NCBI RefSeq assembly: GCF_000283655.1
Contig: NC_016585.1
Location: forward strand, 315,001 to 379,000
Reading direction: 5' to 3'
Length of the DNA: 64,000 nt
DNA from: Azospirillum lipoferum 4B
Lineage (GTDB): Bacteria > Pseudomonadota > Alphaproteobacteria > Azospirillales > Azospirillaceae
This document shows positions 10,659 through 21,232 of the stretch, piece after piece. The notes under the pieces are model-generated. The model worked only from the letters and a program-made list of their open reading frames with translations. It did not search any database and had not been told where the DNA came from. Within the stretch, counting starts at the first letter, position 1. Each line of letters begins with the position of its first letter. The translations under genes were made by a program, and so were the position numbers.

Positions 10659-12422
10659 ATGTCTACTGCGGCTGCAACGATCACTAAGAACCAGGCCACG
10701 GAAGCATCTGTTGTCGAAGACGCGCCGGCGCTGACCGACGGCTTCCAGCTCGTCATCGACGCGCTCAAGCTCAACGACATCAACAATCTGTATGTCGTCC
10801 CCGGCATTCCGATTTCCGACCTGCTGCGCATGGCGCAGGCCGAGGGCATGCGCGTCGTCTCGTTCCGGCACGAACAGAATGCCGGCAACGCCGCCGCCAT
10901 CGCCGGTTTCATGACCAGGAAGCCGGGCGTCTGCATGACGGTGTCGGCGCCGGGCTTCCTGAACGGCCTGACCGCGCTGGCGAACGCCACCACCAACTGC
11001 TTCCCGATGATCCTCATCAGCGGCTCGTCGGAGCGCGAGATCGTCGACCTGCAGCAGGGCGACTATGAGGAGATGGACCAGCTCGCCATCGCCAAGCCGC
11101 TGTGCAAGGCCGCCTTCCGCATCCTGCACGCCCAGGACATCGGCATCGGCGTGGCGCGTGCCATCCGCGCCGCGGTGTCGGGCCGTCCGGGCGGCGTCTA
11201 CCTCGACCTGCCGGCCAAGCTGTTCTCGCAGGTCATGGATGCGGCCGAGGGCGCCAAGTCGCTGGTCAAGGTGGTCGATCCGACCCCGGCGCAATATCCC
11301 TCGGCCGAGGCGGTGAACCGCGCGCTCGACCTGCTGAAGGGGGCCAAGCGTCCGCTGGTGATCTTCGGCAAGGGCGCCGCCTATGCCCAGGCCGACGACA
11401 CCATCCGCGCCTTCGTCGAGAAGAGCGGCATCCCCTTCCTGCAGATGAGCATGGCCAAGGGCCTGCTGCCCGACACCCACCCGCAATCGGCCGGCGCCGC
11501 CCGCTCGCTGGTGCTGCAGGAAGCCGACGTGGTCATGCTGGTCGGCGCGCGGCTGAACTGGCTGCTGTCGCACGGCAAGGGCAAGACCTGGGGCAAGCCC
11601 GGCTCCAAGAAGTTCATCCAGATCGACATCGAGCCGAAGGAGATGGACAGCAACGTCGAAATCCATGCTCCGCTGGTCGGCGACATCGCGTCCGTCATGG
11701 AAGTGCTGCTGAAGGGGATCGAGGGCGGGCTGACCCCGCCGACCGACTGGATGGCCACCGTCGCCGCCAAGCGTGAGCAGAACGTCGCCAAGATGGCGCC
11801 GAAGCTGATGAGCAACGCGTCGCCGATGAACTTCCACGGTGCGCTCGGCGCTCTGCGCCGCGTCATCAAGGAGCGGCCCGACGCCATGCTGGTCAATGAG
11901 GGCGCCAACACCCTCGACCTCGCCCGCGGCATCATCGACATGTACGAGCCGCGCAAGCGGCTGGACGTCGGCACCTGGGGCGTGATGGGCGTCGGCATGG
12001 GCTATGCCGTCGCCGCCGCGGTGGAAAGCGGCAAGCCGGTTCTGGCGGTGGAAGGCGACAGCGCCTTCGGCTTCTCCGGCATGGAGGTGGAGACGATCTG
12101 CCGCTACAACCTGCCGGTCTGCATCGTCATCTTCAACAACAACGGCATCTATCGCGGGACCGACGTCAATCCGACCGGCGGGGCCGACCCGTCGCCGATG
12201 GTCTTCGTCCCCGGCTCGCGCTACGACAAGATGATGGAGGCCTTCGGCGGCGTCGGTGTGCATGTCACCAATCCCGACGAGCTGTACCGCGCCGTGACCG
12301 AGGCGATGGACAGCGGCCGTCCGACCCTGATCAACGCCGTCATCGATCCGGCCGCCGGCACGGAAAGCGGCAACATCGGCAGCCTGAACCCGACCAGCTC
12401 GGTCCGCAAGATGCCGTCCTAA
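10659..12422 (+). CDS. oxc: Oxalyl-CoA decarboxylase
   Basis: A 587-residue thiamine-diphosphate enzyme converting oxalyl-CoA to formyl-CoA and CO2. Diagnostic stretches include [15 protein letters not shown], the ThDP-activating glutamate in [12 protein letters not shown] (Glu72), [19 protein letters not shown], and the cofactor motif from [15 protein letters not shown] to FNNNGIYRG. The first 25 residues are a longer N-terminal extension than in Oxalobacter. The ATG at 10659 is preceded by GGGGAGGAG; the frame extends upstream inside gntR without homology. It works in series with frc downstream to degrade oxalate. Confidence 0.96.
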   Translation: MSTAAATITKNQATEASVVEDAPALTDGFQLVIDALKLNDINNLYVVPGIPISDLLRMAQAEGMRVVSFRHEQNAGNAAAIAGFMTRKPGVCMTVSAPGFLNGLTALANATTNCFPMILISGSSEREIVDLQQGDYEEMDQLAIAKPLCKAAFRILHAQDIGIGVARAIRAAVSGRPGGVYLDLPAKLFSQVMDAAEGAKSLVKVVDPTPAQYPSAEAVNRALDLLKGAKRPLVIFGKGAAYAQADDTIRAFVEKSGIPFLQMSMAKGLLPDTHPQSAGAARSLVLQEADVVMLVGARLNWLLSHGKGKTWGKPGSKKFIQIDIEPKEMDSNVEIHAPLVGDIASVMEVLLKGIEGGLTPPTDWMATVAAKREQNVAKMAPKLMSNASPMNFHGALGALRRVIKERPDAMLVNEGANTLDLARGIIDMYEPRKRLDVGTWGVMGVGMGYAVAAAVESGKPVLAVEGDSAFGFSGMEVETICRYNLPVCIVIFNNNGIYRGTDVNPTGGADPSPMVFVPGSRYDKMMEAFGGVGVHVTNPDELYRAVTEAMDSGRPTLINAVIDPAAGTESGNIGSLNPTSSVRKMPS

Positions 12423-12484
12423 GAAAGACGGCTCCAAAAATCAGGCCGACCATCACGACTTTGAAAAGCAGGGGGGAGAAATAC

Positions 12485-13759
12485 ATGGGCAAGGCACTTC
12501 AGGGCGTGCGGATTCTCGACTTCACGCATGTGCAGTCGGGGCCGACCTGCACCCAGTTGCTGGCCTGGTTCGGCGCCGACGTCATCAAGGTGGAGCGGCC
12601 GGGCGAGGGTGACATCACCCGCAGCCAGCTGCGCGACCTGCCGGACGCCGACAGCCTGTATTTCACCATGCTGAACCACAACAAACGGTCCATCACCCTC
12701 GACACCAAGACGCCCAAGGGCAAGGAGGTGCTGGAGGCTCTGATCAAGACCTGCGACGTGATGGTCGAAAACTTCGCCCCCGGCGTACTCGATCGCATGG
12801 GGTTCACCTGGGAACGCATCCAGGAGCTGAACCCCGCGATGATCGTCGCGTCGGTCAAGGGCTTCGGCCCCGGGCCGTTCGAGAACTGCAAGGTGTACGA
12901 GAATGTCGCCCAGTGTGCGGGCGGCGCGGCCTCGACCACCGGTTTCGACGACGGCCCGCCGATGGTCACCGGCGCCCAGATCGGCGACAGCGGCACCGGC
13001 CTGCATCTGGCGCTCGGCATCGTCACCGCCCTCTACCAGCGCCGGGAGACCGGCCGGGGCCAGAAGGTGCTGGCCGCCATGCAGGACGCCGTGCTGAACC
13101 TGTGCCGCGTCAAGCTGCGCGACCAGCAGCGTCTGGCCCACGGGCCGATGAAGGAATACCCGCAATACCCGAACGGCGAGTTCGGCGACACGGTGCCGCG
13201 CGCCGGCAACGCGTCGGGCGGCGGCCAGCCGGGCTGGATCCTGAAGTGCAAGGGCTGGGAGACGGATCCCAACGCCTACATCTACTTCATCGCCCAGGCC
13301 CCGGTGTGGAAGTCGATCTGCAAGGTCATCGGCAAGGAGGAGTGGATCACCGATCCCGATTACGCCACCCCGGTCGCCCGCCTGCCGCGCCTGATGGAGA
13401 TCTTCGGCACGGTGGAGGAATGGACCAAGACCCTGACCAAGTTCGAGGTCATGGACATCCTCAACAAGTACGACATCCCCTGCGGCCCGATCCTGTCGAT
13501 GAAGGAGATTGCCGAGGACAAGTCGCTCTACGAGACCGGCACGCTGGTGGAGGTGGAGCACCCGACCCGCGGCAGTTACCTGACGGTCGGCAACCCGATC
13601 AAGCTGTCCGACAGCCCGACAGAGGTCACCCGCTCCCCCCTGCTGGGCGAGCATACCGACGAGATCCTGCGCGACGTGCTGGGCTTCAGCGAGCGCGAGA
13701 TCATGGACATCCGCGACAGCGGCGCCATCGGCGTAGTGGAGCGGTTAGCGGCGGAGTAA
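12485..13759 (+). CDS. frc: Formyl-CoA:oxalate CoA-transferase
   Basis: A 424-residue class III CoA-transferase that moves CoA from formyl-CoA (or succinyl-CoA) to oxalate. It aligns along its whole length with Oxalobacter Frc: [28 protein letters not shown], and the catalytic aspartate in [10 protein letters not shown] (Asp168, equivalent to Asp169 of Oxalobacter). The glycine-loop [11 protein letters not shown] and the closing motif [12 protein letters not shown] are also present. AGGGGGGAGAAA precedes the ATG. Together with oxc it makes a complete oxalate-decarboxylating cycle; no oxalate carrier gene is adjacent. Confidence 0.96.
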   Translation: MGKALQGVRILDFTHVQSGPTCTQLLAWFGADVIKVERPGEGDITRSQLRDLPDADSLYFTMLNHNKRSITLDTKTPKGKEVLEALIKTCDVMVENFAPGVLDRMGFTWERIQELNPAMIVASVKGFGPGPFENCKVYENVAQCAGGAASTTGFDDGPPMVTGAQIGDSGTGLHLALGIVTALYQRRETGRGQKVLAAMQDAVLNLCRVKLRDQQRLAHGPMKEYPQYPNGEFGDTVPRAGNASGGGQPGWILKCKGWETDPNAYIYFIAQAPVWKSICKVIGKEEWITDPDYATPVARLPRLMEIFGTVEEWTKTLTKFEVMDILNKYDIPCGPILSMKEIAEDKSLYETGTLVEVEHPTRGSYLTVGNPIKLSDSPTEVTRSPLLGEHTDEILRDVLGFSEREIMDIRDSGAIGVVERLAAE

Positions 13760-13771
13760 GTTTCGCTCCGC

Positions 13772-13876
13772 TGCCCCCTCCCTAACCCTCCCCCGCTTCG
13801 CGGGAGATGGAACTGCCGCCGACCTTGCACTTACTCCCTCTCCCGCGAAGCGGGGGAGGGTCGGGGAGGGGGCAAA
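13772..13876. repeat. GC-rich palindromic intergenic repeat, type P, copy 3
   Basis: Two facing hairpins, here with the core CCCGCTTCGCGGG, bounded by CTGCCCCCTCCC and GGGGAGGGGGCA. It follows the frc stop by 13 nt, so it probably marks the end of the oxc-frc transcript before sucC. Confidence 0.65.
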
Positions 13877-14058
13877 ACGCCACCACGCATAGTGCCTTCA
13901 AAATACTACCCCGCTTCCCCGCTTCCCCTCTTCCCCGACCGTCCCCTTCCCGGTCGCCTGAGAGCCGAAGCCCGGACTTTCAAAAAATCCGCCGCCCGTC
14001 AGCCGATGCATTTCCGGCTCCCCGCGGCCTCCAAAAGACAAATTCAGAGACGCAAGCC

Positions 14059-15258
<1,200 letters not shown>

Positions 15259-15259
15259 C

Positions 15260-16150
15260 ATGGCCGTTCTCGTCGATAAGAACACGAAGGTGATCTGCCA
15301 GGGCTTCACCGGAGCCCAGGGCACCTTCCACTCCGAGCAGGCCATCGCCTACGGCACCAGGATGGTCGGCGGCGTGACCCCGGGAAAGGGCGGCGCCAAG
15401 CATCTCGACCTGCCGATCTTCGACACCGTGTCCGAAGCGGTGGAGAAGACCGGTGCCAACGCCAGCGTGATCTACGTGCCGCCGCCCTTCGCCGCGGACG
15501 CGATCCTGGAAGCCATCGACGCCGGGATCCCGCTGGTGGTCTGCATCACCGAAGGCATCCCGGTGCTGGACATGGTCCGCGTCAAGCGCGCGCTCGACGG
15601 CTCCCGGAAAAATGGAGTTGGGACCCGCCTGATCGGCCCGAACTGCCCCGGCATCATCACGCCGGACGAGTGCAAGATCGGCATCATGCCGGGCCACATC
15701 CACAAGCGCGGCAAGATCGGCATCGTCTCGCGCTCCGGCACGCTGACCTATGAGGCCGTCGCGCAGACCACGGCGGCCGGCCTCGGCCAGACCACCTGCA
15801 TCGGCATCGGCGGCGACCCGGTCAACGGCACCAACTTCGTCGACAGCCTGGAGCTGTTCGTGAAGGATCCGGAGACCGAGGGCATCATCATGATCGGCGA
15901 GATCGGCGGCGACGCCGAAGTCCGCGGCGCCGAGTTCATCAAGGCGTCGGGCACGAAGAAGCCGGTCGTCGGCTTCATCGCCGGCCGCACGGCTCCTCCG
16001 GGCCGCCGCATGGGCCATGCCGGCGCGGTGATCTCCGGCGGCAACGACACCGCCGACTTCAAGATCGACTTCATGAAGTCGGTCGGCATCGCCGTCGCCG
16101 ACAGCCCCGCCAGCCTGGGCTCCACCATGCAGTCGATTTTCAAGAACTGA
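15260..16150 (+). CDS. sucD: Succinyl-CoA synthetase alpha subunit, probable paralogue, with small insertion
   Basis: A 296-residue CoA-binding subunit, one nucleotide after the sucC stop. It has the CoA-site motifs ([38 protein letters not shown]) and the phosphohistidine His253 in [11 protein letters not shown]. Residues 116-121 (RKNGVG) form a short insertion between ALDGS and TRLIGPN, a place where related SucD proteins usually have only one or two residues. Its codons (CGG AAA AAT GGA GTT GGG) are poorer in GC than the surroundings. The loop resembles the longer segment seen in malate-CoA ligases, so substrate choice is not certain. Confidence 0.88.
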   Translation: MAVLVDKNTKVICQGFTGAQGTFHSEQAIAYGTRMVGGVTPGKGGAKHLDLPIFDTVSEAVEKTGANASVIYVPPPFAADAILEAIDAGIPLVVCITEGIPVLDMVRVKRALDGSRKNGVGTRLIGPNCPGIITPDECKIGIMPGHIHKRGKIGIVSRSGTLTYEAVAQTTAAGLGQTTCIGIGGDPVNGTNFVDSLELFVKDPETEGIIMIGEIGGDAEVRGAEFIKASGTKKPVVGFIAGRTAPPGRRMGHAGAVISGGNDTADFKIDFMKSVGIAVADSPASLGSTMQSIFKN

Positions 16151-16273
16151 CCGGTACGCCGCGGGGCCGCCGTCCGCGACGGTCCCGCGGTTCAAGCGAA
16201 GCTTCTGTCACTCACGCCATCAGCCGCAACAGACAGGCGCAACCAACGCGCCGGACCCCGAGGGAGATGGGAC

Positions 16274-17209
16274 ATGAAAGCGCAAGCCCACACCAACAGC
16301 ATGACCGCCGCCGCCATCGCACGCCGGATCATCCACGACGACCCCAGCGAGGGCGCCGCGGCGATCATCAAGACGGCGATCATCGAGGCGCCGCGCGAGA
16401 AGAACGACAACGGCAAGGCCGACGCCAAGGCCGAGCGCGGTCAGGTGGTGCAGTCGCTCTGCCGCGCGCTGAACATTCTGACCATCCTTGGCGCCAATGA
16501 CGGTCCGATGACCCTGACCGAGCTGGCGGAGGCCGCACACCTGTCGCCCTCCACCACCCACCGCCTGCTGACGACCCTGCAGTATGAGCGCTATGTCCGC
16601 TTCGACCAGAGCGCGCGCGGCTGGGTGGTCGGCGTCCAGGCCTACATGACCGGGGCCAACTTCCTGAAGACCCGCAATCTGGTCGACGTCGCCCGTCCGC
16701 GCATGCGCCGCCTGATGGAGGAGAGCAGCGAGATCGTCAATCTGGCGGTCGAGGAGAATGGCGAGGCGATCTATCTGGCCCGCGTCGGCGGCCCCCGTGC
16801 CGCCCAGGTCGCGGTGCCGCAGACCGACCGCACGCTGCTGCACTGCTCCGCCGTGGGCAAGGCCCTGCTGGCCGGCATGACCGAGACCAAGGTGCAGACC
16901 ATCGTGACCCAGCGCGGCATGCGCCAGTTCACCCGCAGCACCCTGTCCTCGCTGCCGGCGCTGTACCGCGACCTGACGCTGGTGCGGACCCGCGGCTATG
17001 CCCTGGACCAGGAGGAGCGGGTGTCGGGCCTGCGCTGCGTCGCCGCCCCGATCTTCGACGAGAATTCCCGTGTGATGGGCGCCCTGTCGCTGTCCGGCTC
17101 CAGCCGGCGCATCGAGGACGCGCGGCTGCGCGCCCTGGGCGAGATGGTCAAGCGCGCCGCCGCCGCGGTGACGCAGGAACTGGGCGGACGCGTCCCGGTC
17201 CCGAACTGA
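16274..17209 (+). CDS. IclR-family transcriptional regulator with long N-terminal tail
   Basis: A 311-residue regulator. The first 55 residues are a hydrophilic tail rich in Ala, Lys and Asp. The winged helix follows (LCRALNILTILGANDGPMTLTELAE, LSPSTTHRLLTTLQ, residues about 60-115), then the effector domain with LLHCSAVGKALLAGM and GLRCVAAPIFDENSRVMGALSLSG. The ATG at 16274 has GGGAGATGGG upstream. It follows sucD by 123 nt and closes the oxalate/succinyl-CoA region, so it is the likely regulator of sucCD. Confidence 0.92.
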   Translation: MKAQAHTNSMTAAAIARRIIHDDPSEGAAAIIKTAIIEAPREKNDNGKADAKAERGQVVQSLCRALNILTILGANDGPMTLTELAEAAHLSPSTTHRLLTTLQYERYVRFDQSARGWVVGVQAYMTGANFLKTRNLVDVARPRMRRLMEESSEIVNLAVEENGEAIYLARVGGPRAAQVAVPQTDRTLLHCSAVGKALLAGMTETKVQTIVTQRGMRQFTRSTLSSLPALYRDLTLVRTRGYALDQEERVSGLRCVAAPIFDENSRVMGALSLSGSSRRIEDARLRALGEMVKRAAAAVTQELGGRVPVPN

Positions 17210-17297
17210 TCCAGCCTGCACACGGTCAAGCAATTTACGAGACGCCAAGAGCTGACGGCAGGTGGTGCACGTCAGAATATCCTCCCTGGCGCACTAG

Positions 17298-17333
17298 AGG
17301 CCGCGTTCCCGATGGAGTGCGGCCTTCTTTCTT
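17298..17333 (+). terminator. Rho-independent terminator of the iclR gene
   Basis: AGGCCGC and GCGGCCT pair around a 14-nt loop and are followed by TTCTTTCTT. Confidence 0.8.
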
Positions 17334-17334
17334 G

Positions 17335-17520
17335 CCTAAAAAGCCGTTTCCACGGAATGGAAAAGAGGTCGAATTCTCGGGAATTGGCGCCGGTTTGGTG
17401 CGATTGTCTGTCTCGGGAAAGGCGTTCCTTTCTCATCGGGCGGATGTGTTGTTTTGCATGTTCGCGCTTCTCTCGGAGACTGGCCGTGCTGTGTGCAGCA
17501 CGGCCATTTTTTTGTTTTTT
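17335..17520 (+). ncRNA. Candidate structured small RNA ending in an orphan terminator
   Basis: This stretch is less GC-rich than its surroundings and has no credible ORF. It contains several short hairpins, for example TTTCCA-CGGAA-TGGAAA and GAAAGG-CGTT-CCTTTC. It ends in the very strong terminator at 17481-17520, although the iclR gene already has its own terminator upstream. No known RNA family is recognised, and the promoter is not evident. Confidence 0.35.
17481..17520 (+). terminator. Strong orphan rho-independent terminator
   Basis: An 11-bp stem (TGGCCGTGCTG with CAGCACGGCCA) and a 4-nt loop are followed by T7-G-T6. No coding sequence directly precedes it on this strand. Confidence 0.85.
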
Positions 17521-17639
17521 CCGCAGGACGAAATCGGATCCATCGCCGCGTGGACGGGCCGTCCGCCACGGCGACAGAGTGCCCTCGCAATAACTTTCAG
17601 CGGGCCCAATCACGACGACAGGGCAGGGGAGCGATCCGA

Positions 17640-18638
17640 ATGACAGACACCATAAGCATGACGGCAATTGAGGTGAGCCAGCCCGGCAAGCCGGAGGTGC
17701 TGGTCCCGGCGCGCCGCCCGGTTCCCGATCCGGCGCCGGGCGAGATCCGCATCGCGGTGAAGGCGGCCGGCGTCAACCGGCCGGACGTGCTCCAGCGGCT
17801 CGGCAAATACAACCCGCCGCCGGGCGTCAGCGACATTCCCGGCCTGGAGGTCGCCGGCACTGTCGATGCGCTGGGCGAGGGGGTGGAGGGCTGGTCCATC
17901 GGCGATCCCGTCTGCGCCCTGCTGGCCGGCGGTGGCTATGCCGAATTCTGCGTCGTGCCCGCCGCCCAGTGCCTGCCGATCCCGGCCGGCCTGTCGATGG
18001 CAGAGGCGGCGGCCCTGCCGGAAACCTTCTTCACCGTCTGGTCGAACGTGTTCGAGCGCGGCGCGCTCCAGCCCGGCGAGGCGCTGCTGGTCCATGGCGG
18101 CACGTCCGGCATCGGCACCACGGCGATCCAGTTGGGCGCCGCCTTCGGCGCGCGGGTCTTCGCCACCGCACGCGGGCCGGAGAAATGTGCGGCCTGCGTC
18201 CGGCTGGGCGCCGAACGCGCCATCGACTATGGCACGGAGGATTTCGTCGCGGTGGTCAAGGACGCGACCGGCGGGGCGGGCGTGAATGTCGTGCTCGACA
18301 TCGTCGGCGGCGATTACGTCGCCCGCAGCATCGACGCGCTGGCGGTCGAGGGGCGCTATGTCTGCATCGGCTTCGTCCGCGGGGCGACGGCGACGGTGAA
18401 CTTCTTCCCCGTCATGACCAAGCGGCTGGTGCTGACCGGCTCCACCCTGCGGGCGCGCCCGGTCGCCTACAAACAGGCGGTGGCCGAGCAGTTGAAGGCC
18501 CGCGTCTGGCCGCTGATCGTCGAGGGGCGGATCAAGCCGGTCGTCCACGAGGTGTTTCCGCTGGAACGGGCCGCCGACGCCCACCGGCTGATGGAGAGCA
18601 ACCAGCATGTCGGCAAGCTGGTGCTGGCGGTGGGGTGA
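17640..18638 (+). CDS. NAD(P)H quinone oxidoreductase, zinc-independent MDR family (PIG3-like)
   Basis: A 332-residue medium-chain reductase of the quinone oxidoreductase / TP53I3 subfamily that reduces quinones with NADPH. The N-terminal substrate domain has AAGVNRPDVLQRLGKYNPPPG, which lacks the catalytic-zinc ligands of alcohol dehydrogenases. The Rossmann domain carries VHGGTSGIGTTAIQLG and the family-typical LVLTGSTLRARP. CAGGGGAGCG precedes the ATG; a second possible start is 17658. It stands alone, and its physiological substrate cannot be told from context. Confidence 0.9.
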   Translation: MTDTISMTAIEVSQPGKPEVLVPARRPVPDPAPGEIRIAVKAAGVNRPDVLQRLGKYNPPPGVSDIPGLEVAGTVDALGEGVEGWSIGDPVCALLAGGGYAEFCVVPAAQCLPIPAGLSMAEAAALPETFFTVWSNVFERGALQPGEALLVHGGTSGIGTTAIQLGAAFGARVFATARGPEKCAACVRLGAERAIDYGTEDFVAVVKDATGGAGVNVVLDIVGGDYVARSIDALAVEGRYVCIGFVRGATATVNFFPVMTKRLVLTGSTLRARPVAYKQAVAEQLKARVWPLIVEGRIKPVVHEVFPLERAADAHRLMESNQHVGKLVLAVG

Positions 18639-18975
18639 TGCGGTCCCTCTCCGCCCCAAACATCCCCTCTCCCCCCCGGCTTTTGCATTCACACATCTCG
18701 CCTCCGCGAAATGGCGGCAACCACAGGTGGTGAAAAGCCCTTCTCCCCTTGCGGGGCGGGATCGGCCAAACGCCAACGGCGTTTTGCCGACCCGCGGGTT
18801 GGGATGAGGGGTGCGACCGGCTGAAAGCCCGTGGAAATCAAGTTTCCGCCCCTCACCCCAACCCCTCTCCCGCGAGGGGAGAGGGGCTGTCCTCAATGCC
18901 AAGCTGCACGTCCTTTCGCAAATGCGAGATCTGTGCATCCCATAGCCCCTGGGGGAAGAGGGGGAATCCGCCCCC
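18639..18975. repeat. Nested repeat region: terminal inverted repeats around a G/C-rich palindrome
   Basis: The outer parts (18663-18715 and 18908-18967) are imperfect inverted repeats of each other, sharing a GGCTATGG/GATTCACACATCTCGC-like core and GCGAAA. Between them lies a CCCCTCTCCC/GGGAGAGGGG hairpin mosaic (about 18735-18895). The same terminal core bounds the region at 50441-50653, which carries a different repeat inside. No gene is visible. Confidence 0.55.
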
Positions 18976-20412
18976 TCAATCCAGCATCGGCAGGCCGGTT
19001 TCGATCCGGACCAGCGCGGCCAGCAGCGGGGCGCCGATGTCGCGGCGGACGAAGTTGCTGGCCTTTTCCGCGGCGTTGATCGCCAGCTGGAAGCTGCGGC
19101 GCCAGCGGTCGTCGTTGTAGAAGGCCTTTTCCGCCTTGGCCCGCTGCGCCAGCAACCCCGGCCGGCGGCCGGCGGCATCGTCGACCAGCTTGTTCAGGCG
19201 GTTCATCAGGTCGTTGGCCGCGGCCGGCTCGCCGCGTTTCATCGCGGCCTCGACCAGTTCGGCAAAGGCCTCGCCGCGGGTGTCGATGTCCGCCACCTGC
19301 TCGGCATAGGCGACGGCCATGCCGGTCTCGCCGCGCTTGGCCAGCCGCCCCAGCACGGCCGGGATCGTCCAGGGATTCTCGTCCTGCACGGTGCTGAGCA
19401 GGCCCAGCGCCAGCTTCGGCTCGCCGATGTCGGCGGCGGCCACCGCCAGCTCCGGCGGACAGCAGTCGCCGAGGGTTTCCTTGAACTTGGAAAACTGCGT
19501 CTCGACCGTGTTCAGGAACAGGGTGCGGGCCTGCGCCTCCTTGCCGGCGCGCAGCAGCGACTGGGCGACCAGCCCCAGCTCCCAGGCGCAGTTGTGGCTG
19601 GAGGCGTAGCTCTTGGCCTCGTCCGCCAGCGCGTTGGTCAGCGCGGCGTCGCCGCGCCAGGACGCCGCCTTGGCGATGTCGGCGAGGTTGTAGATGCGGG
19701 TGGAGCAGTCGTTGATCTGCCGGGTGATGTCGAGCGCCAGCGGCGTCTGCCCCATCAGCGACAGCGCGCGGGCGACGAACAGGTCCTGGCCGGAGCTGTC
19801 GGCGACGCCGCCGCGGCGCACCGCACTGACGAAGGGCGCCATGATCTCCTTGGCGCGGCCGGGATCGCCCAGCTGCTGGTAGGCGACGGCCAGCGACAGC
19901 CAGTCCCAGCGCGCGGCGTTGATCGGCGTTTCCACCGGCGGCAGCATCTCGCCGATGCGGTGGAGGAAGCACAGGCTGCCGAGCGCGTCGTTGCAGACCA
20001 GCGCCCGGATGCGCGACCGGAATTCGTAGAAGTCGAAGTCGCCGACGAACTGGTTGGTGACGAGCTGCACCGCCAGCGAGCTGTCGGGGTATTTCGTCAC
20101 GATCTCGTTGAACAGCTTGTCCGCCTCCTTCAGCAGGCGGGACTCCTCGGCGACGTCGAAGGTGTTGTCGGCCTGCCGGATCAGCTGCAGCGCCTGGACG
20201 AACATGCGGTTGGCCGGGCCGGGCGTTCCGGCGGTCGGGTTGTCCGCCCCGCCGCCTTCCTCCGTCGCGGTGCCCGCCGTCACGGCCTCGGCCGTCGCCG
20301 CGTCCTGCGCCGGAACGGGACCGGCCACGGCCGCCGCCGCCGGAAGGATCAGGGCGGCGGCGACGGTGGCGGTGCGGAGTGCGGCGAGGAGGCGGGAAAG
20401 GGCGGAGGCCAT
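18976..20412 (-). CDS. Secreted alpha-helical repeat (TPR-like) protein of unknown function
   Basis: A 478-residue protein with a Sec-type signal peptide (charged start, then TATVAAALILPAAAAVAG), so probably periplasmic. A low-complexity linker follows (residues 35-65). The rest is made of paired amphipathic helices with TPR-like spacing (ALQLIRQADNTFDVAEESRL, LAVAYQQLGDPGRAKEIM, LARALSLMGQTPLALDIT-type segments). Five cysteines in the mature part (in LVCNDALGSLCF, NDCSTR, LGDCCPP) suggest disulfides. It starts 12 nt after the BON lipoprotein gene, so the two are co-transcribed and may act together at the envelope. Confidence 0.75.
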   Translation of the reverse strand: MASALSRLLAALRTATVAAALILPAAAAVAGPVPAQDAATAEAVTAGTATEEGGGADNPTAGTPGPANRMFVQALQLIRQADNTFDVAEESRLLKEADKLFNEIVTKYPDSSLAVQLVTNQFVGDFDFYEFRSRIRALVCNDALGSLCFLHRIGEMLPPVETPINAARWDWLSLAVAYQQLGDPGRAKEIMAPFVSAVRRGGVADSSGQDLFVARALSLMGQTPLALDITRQINDCSTRIYNLADIAKAASWRGDAALTNALADEAKSYASSHNCAWELGLVAQSLLRAGKEAQARTLFLNTVETQFSKFKETLGDCCPPELAVAAADIGEPKLALGLLSTVQDENPWTIPAVLGRLAKRGETGMAVAYAEQVADIDTRGEAFAELVEAAMKRGEPAAANDLMNRLNKLVDDAAGRRPGLLAQRAKAEKAFYNDDRWRRSFQLAINAAEKASNFVRRDIGAPLLAALVRIETGLPMLD

Positions 20413-20424
20413 GGCGGTCGGGTT

Positions 20425-21024
20425 TCAACCCTGGAGGTTTGAGAGCAGACGGACGTAGCTGACGACGCGTTGAACGTTGGGAACCGAACGGGCGTGCTGG
20501 ATTGCGCGGTCCAGCTCCTCCTGTGAACTGGCGACACCCATCAGATAGACAACGCCATCGACGGTATCGATGCTGTAGTTCTGGCTATGTATATCCGCAT
20601 CGAACGTGATCCGGCTGCGAATCTGGGTTGAAATCCAGGTGTCGCGCGCGGTGTCGACGATGCTGGAGCCGTTGTCGATCTGGATCTCGTTGATGACTTC
20701 CTTGACGCCCTGGGCCTGCCAGGCGAGGCGCACCGCGTCGAGCCGCATCTGCGGGTCGGCGGCGCGGCCGGTCAGCAGCACGTGGCCCTGGTCGATCGTC
20801 AACCCGATCCGGTTGGTCATGTCGACCGAATGCTGCAGCCACAGCGAGTTGATGCGGGCACGGATTTCGGTGTCGCTGACGAACCCGCCGAACCCGCGCT
20901 CCTGCGACGCCACGACCGCGGCGCTGCCGGCGGTGCCGAGCAGCAGGGGGCCGCAGCCGGCCAGCGAAAAACCGGCCGTGCAGGCGAGCGCGAACAATGT
21001 CCCAAGGCGGCTCAAACCCGTCAC
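20425..21024 (-). CDS. Outer-membrane-type lipoprotein with two BON domains (OsmY/DolP-like)
   Basis: A 199-residue protein started from GTG at 21024, chosen because GGGAGGCAC sits 8 nt upstream and the following residues form a lipoprotein signal ending in FSLAGC (lipobox). Two BON repeats follow, about residues 45-115 (SDTEIRARINSLWLQ, ILTG-type strand VLLTGRAADPQ) and 120-195 (ISTQIRSRITFDADI, VVYLMGVASSQEEL). BON proteins bind phospholipid or maintain outer-membrane integrity. It is first in an operon with the TPR-like secreted protein, and the neighbouring amidase also acts on the envelope. Confidence 0.88.
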   Translation of the reverse strand: MTGLSRLGTLFALACTAGFSLAGCGPLLLGTAGSAAVVASQERGFGGFVSDTEIRARINSLWLQHSVDMTNRIGLTIDQGHVLLTGRAADPQMRLDAVRLAWQAQGVKEVINEIQIDNGSSIVDTARDTWISTQIRSRITFDADIHSQNYSIDTVDGVVYLMGVASSQEELDRAIQHARSVPNVQRVVSYVRLLSNLQG

Positions 21025-21232
21025 AGCGTGCCTCCCTTCGCCAGCGTGCCGAGCGCCGGGCGGATGCGGCGCGCGGCCGGAAAAAGTCACGGCGGAACGG
21101 CGTTTGCAATGGGGAAATTCGGAGCCTTCAGCAGTCATCGTCACTTTGTCCCCAGGTGATGCACGGATGTTGCAGTCGCTGCGGCTGCGAAGGGATGATT
21201 GCCGCAACGCCTCGGGCAGTCTCAGGGCAGAA

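Noticed and set aside
17312-17643. Two plus-strand frames of 93 and 108 codons
   Set aside because: They cross a strong terminator, have odd composition (Cys/Phe runs from the T tract) and lack ribosome sites.
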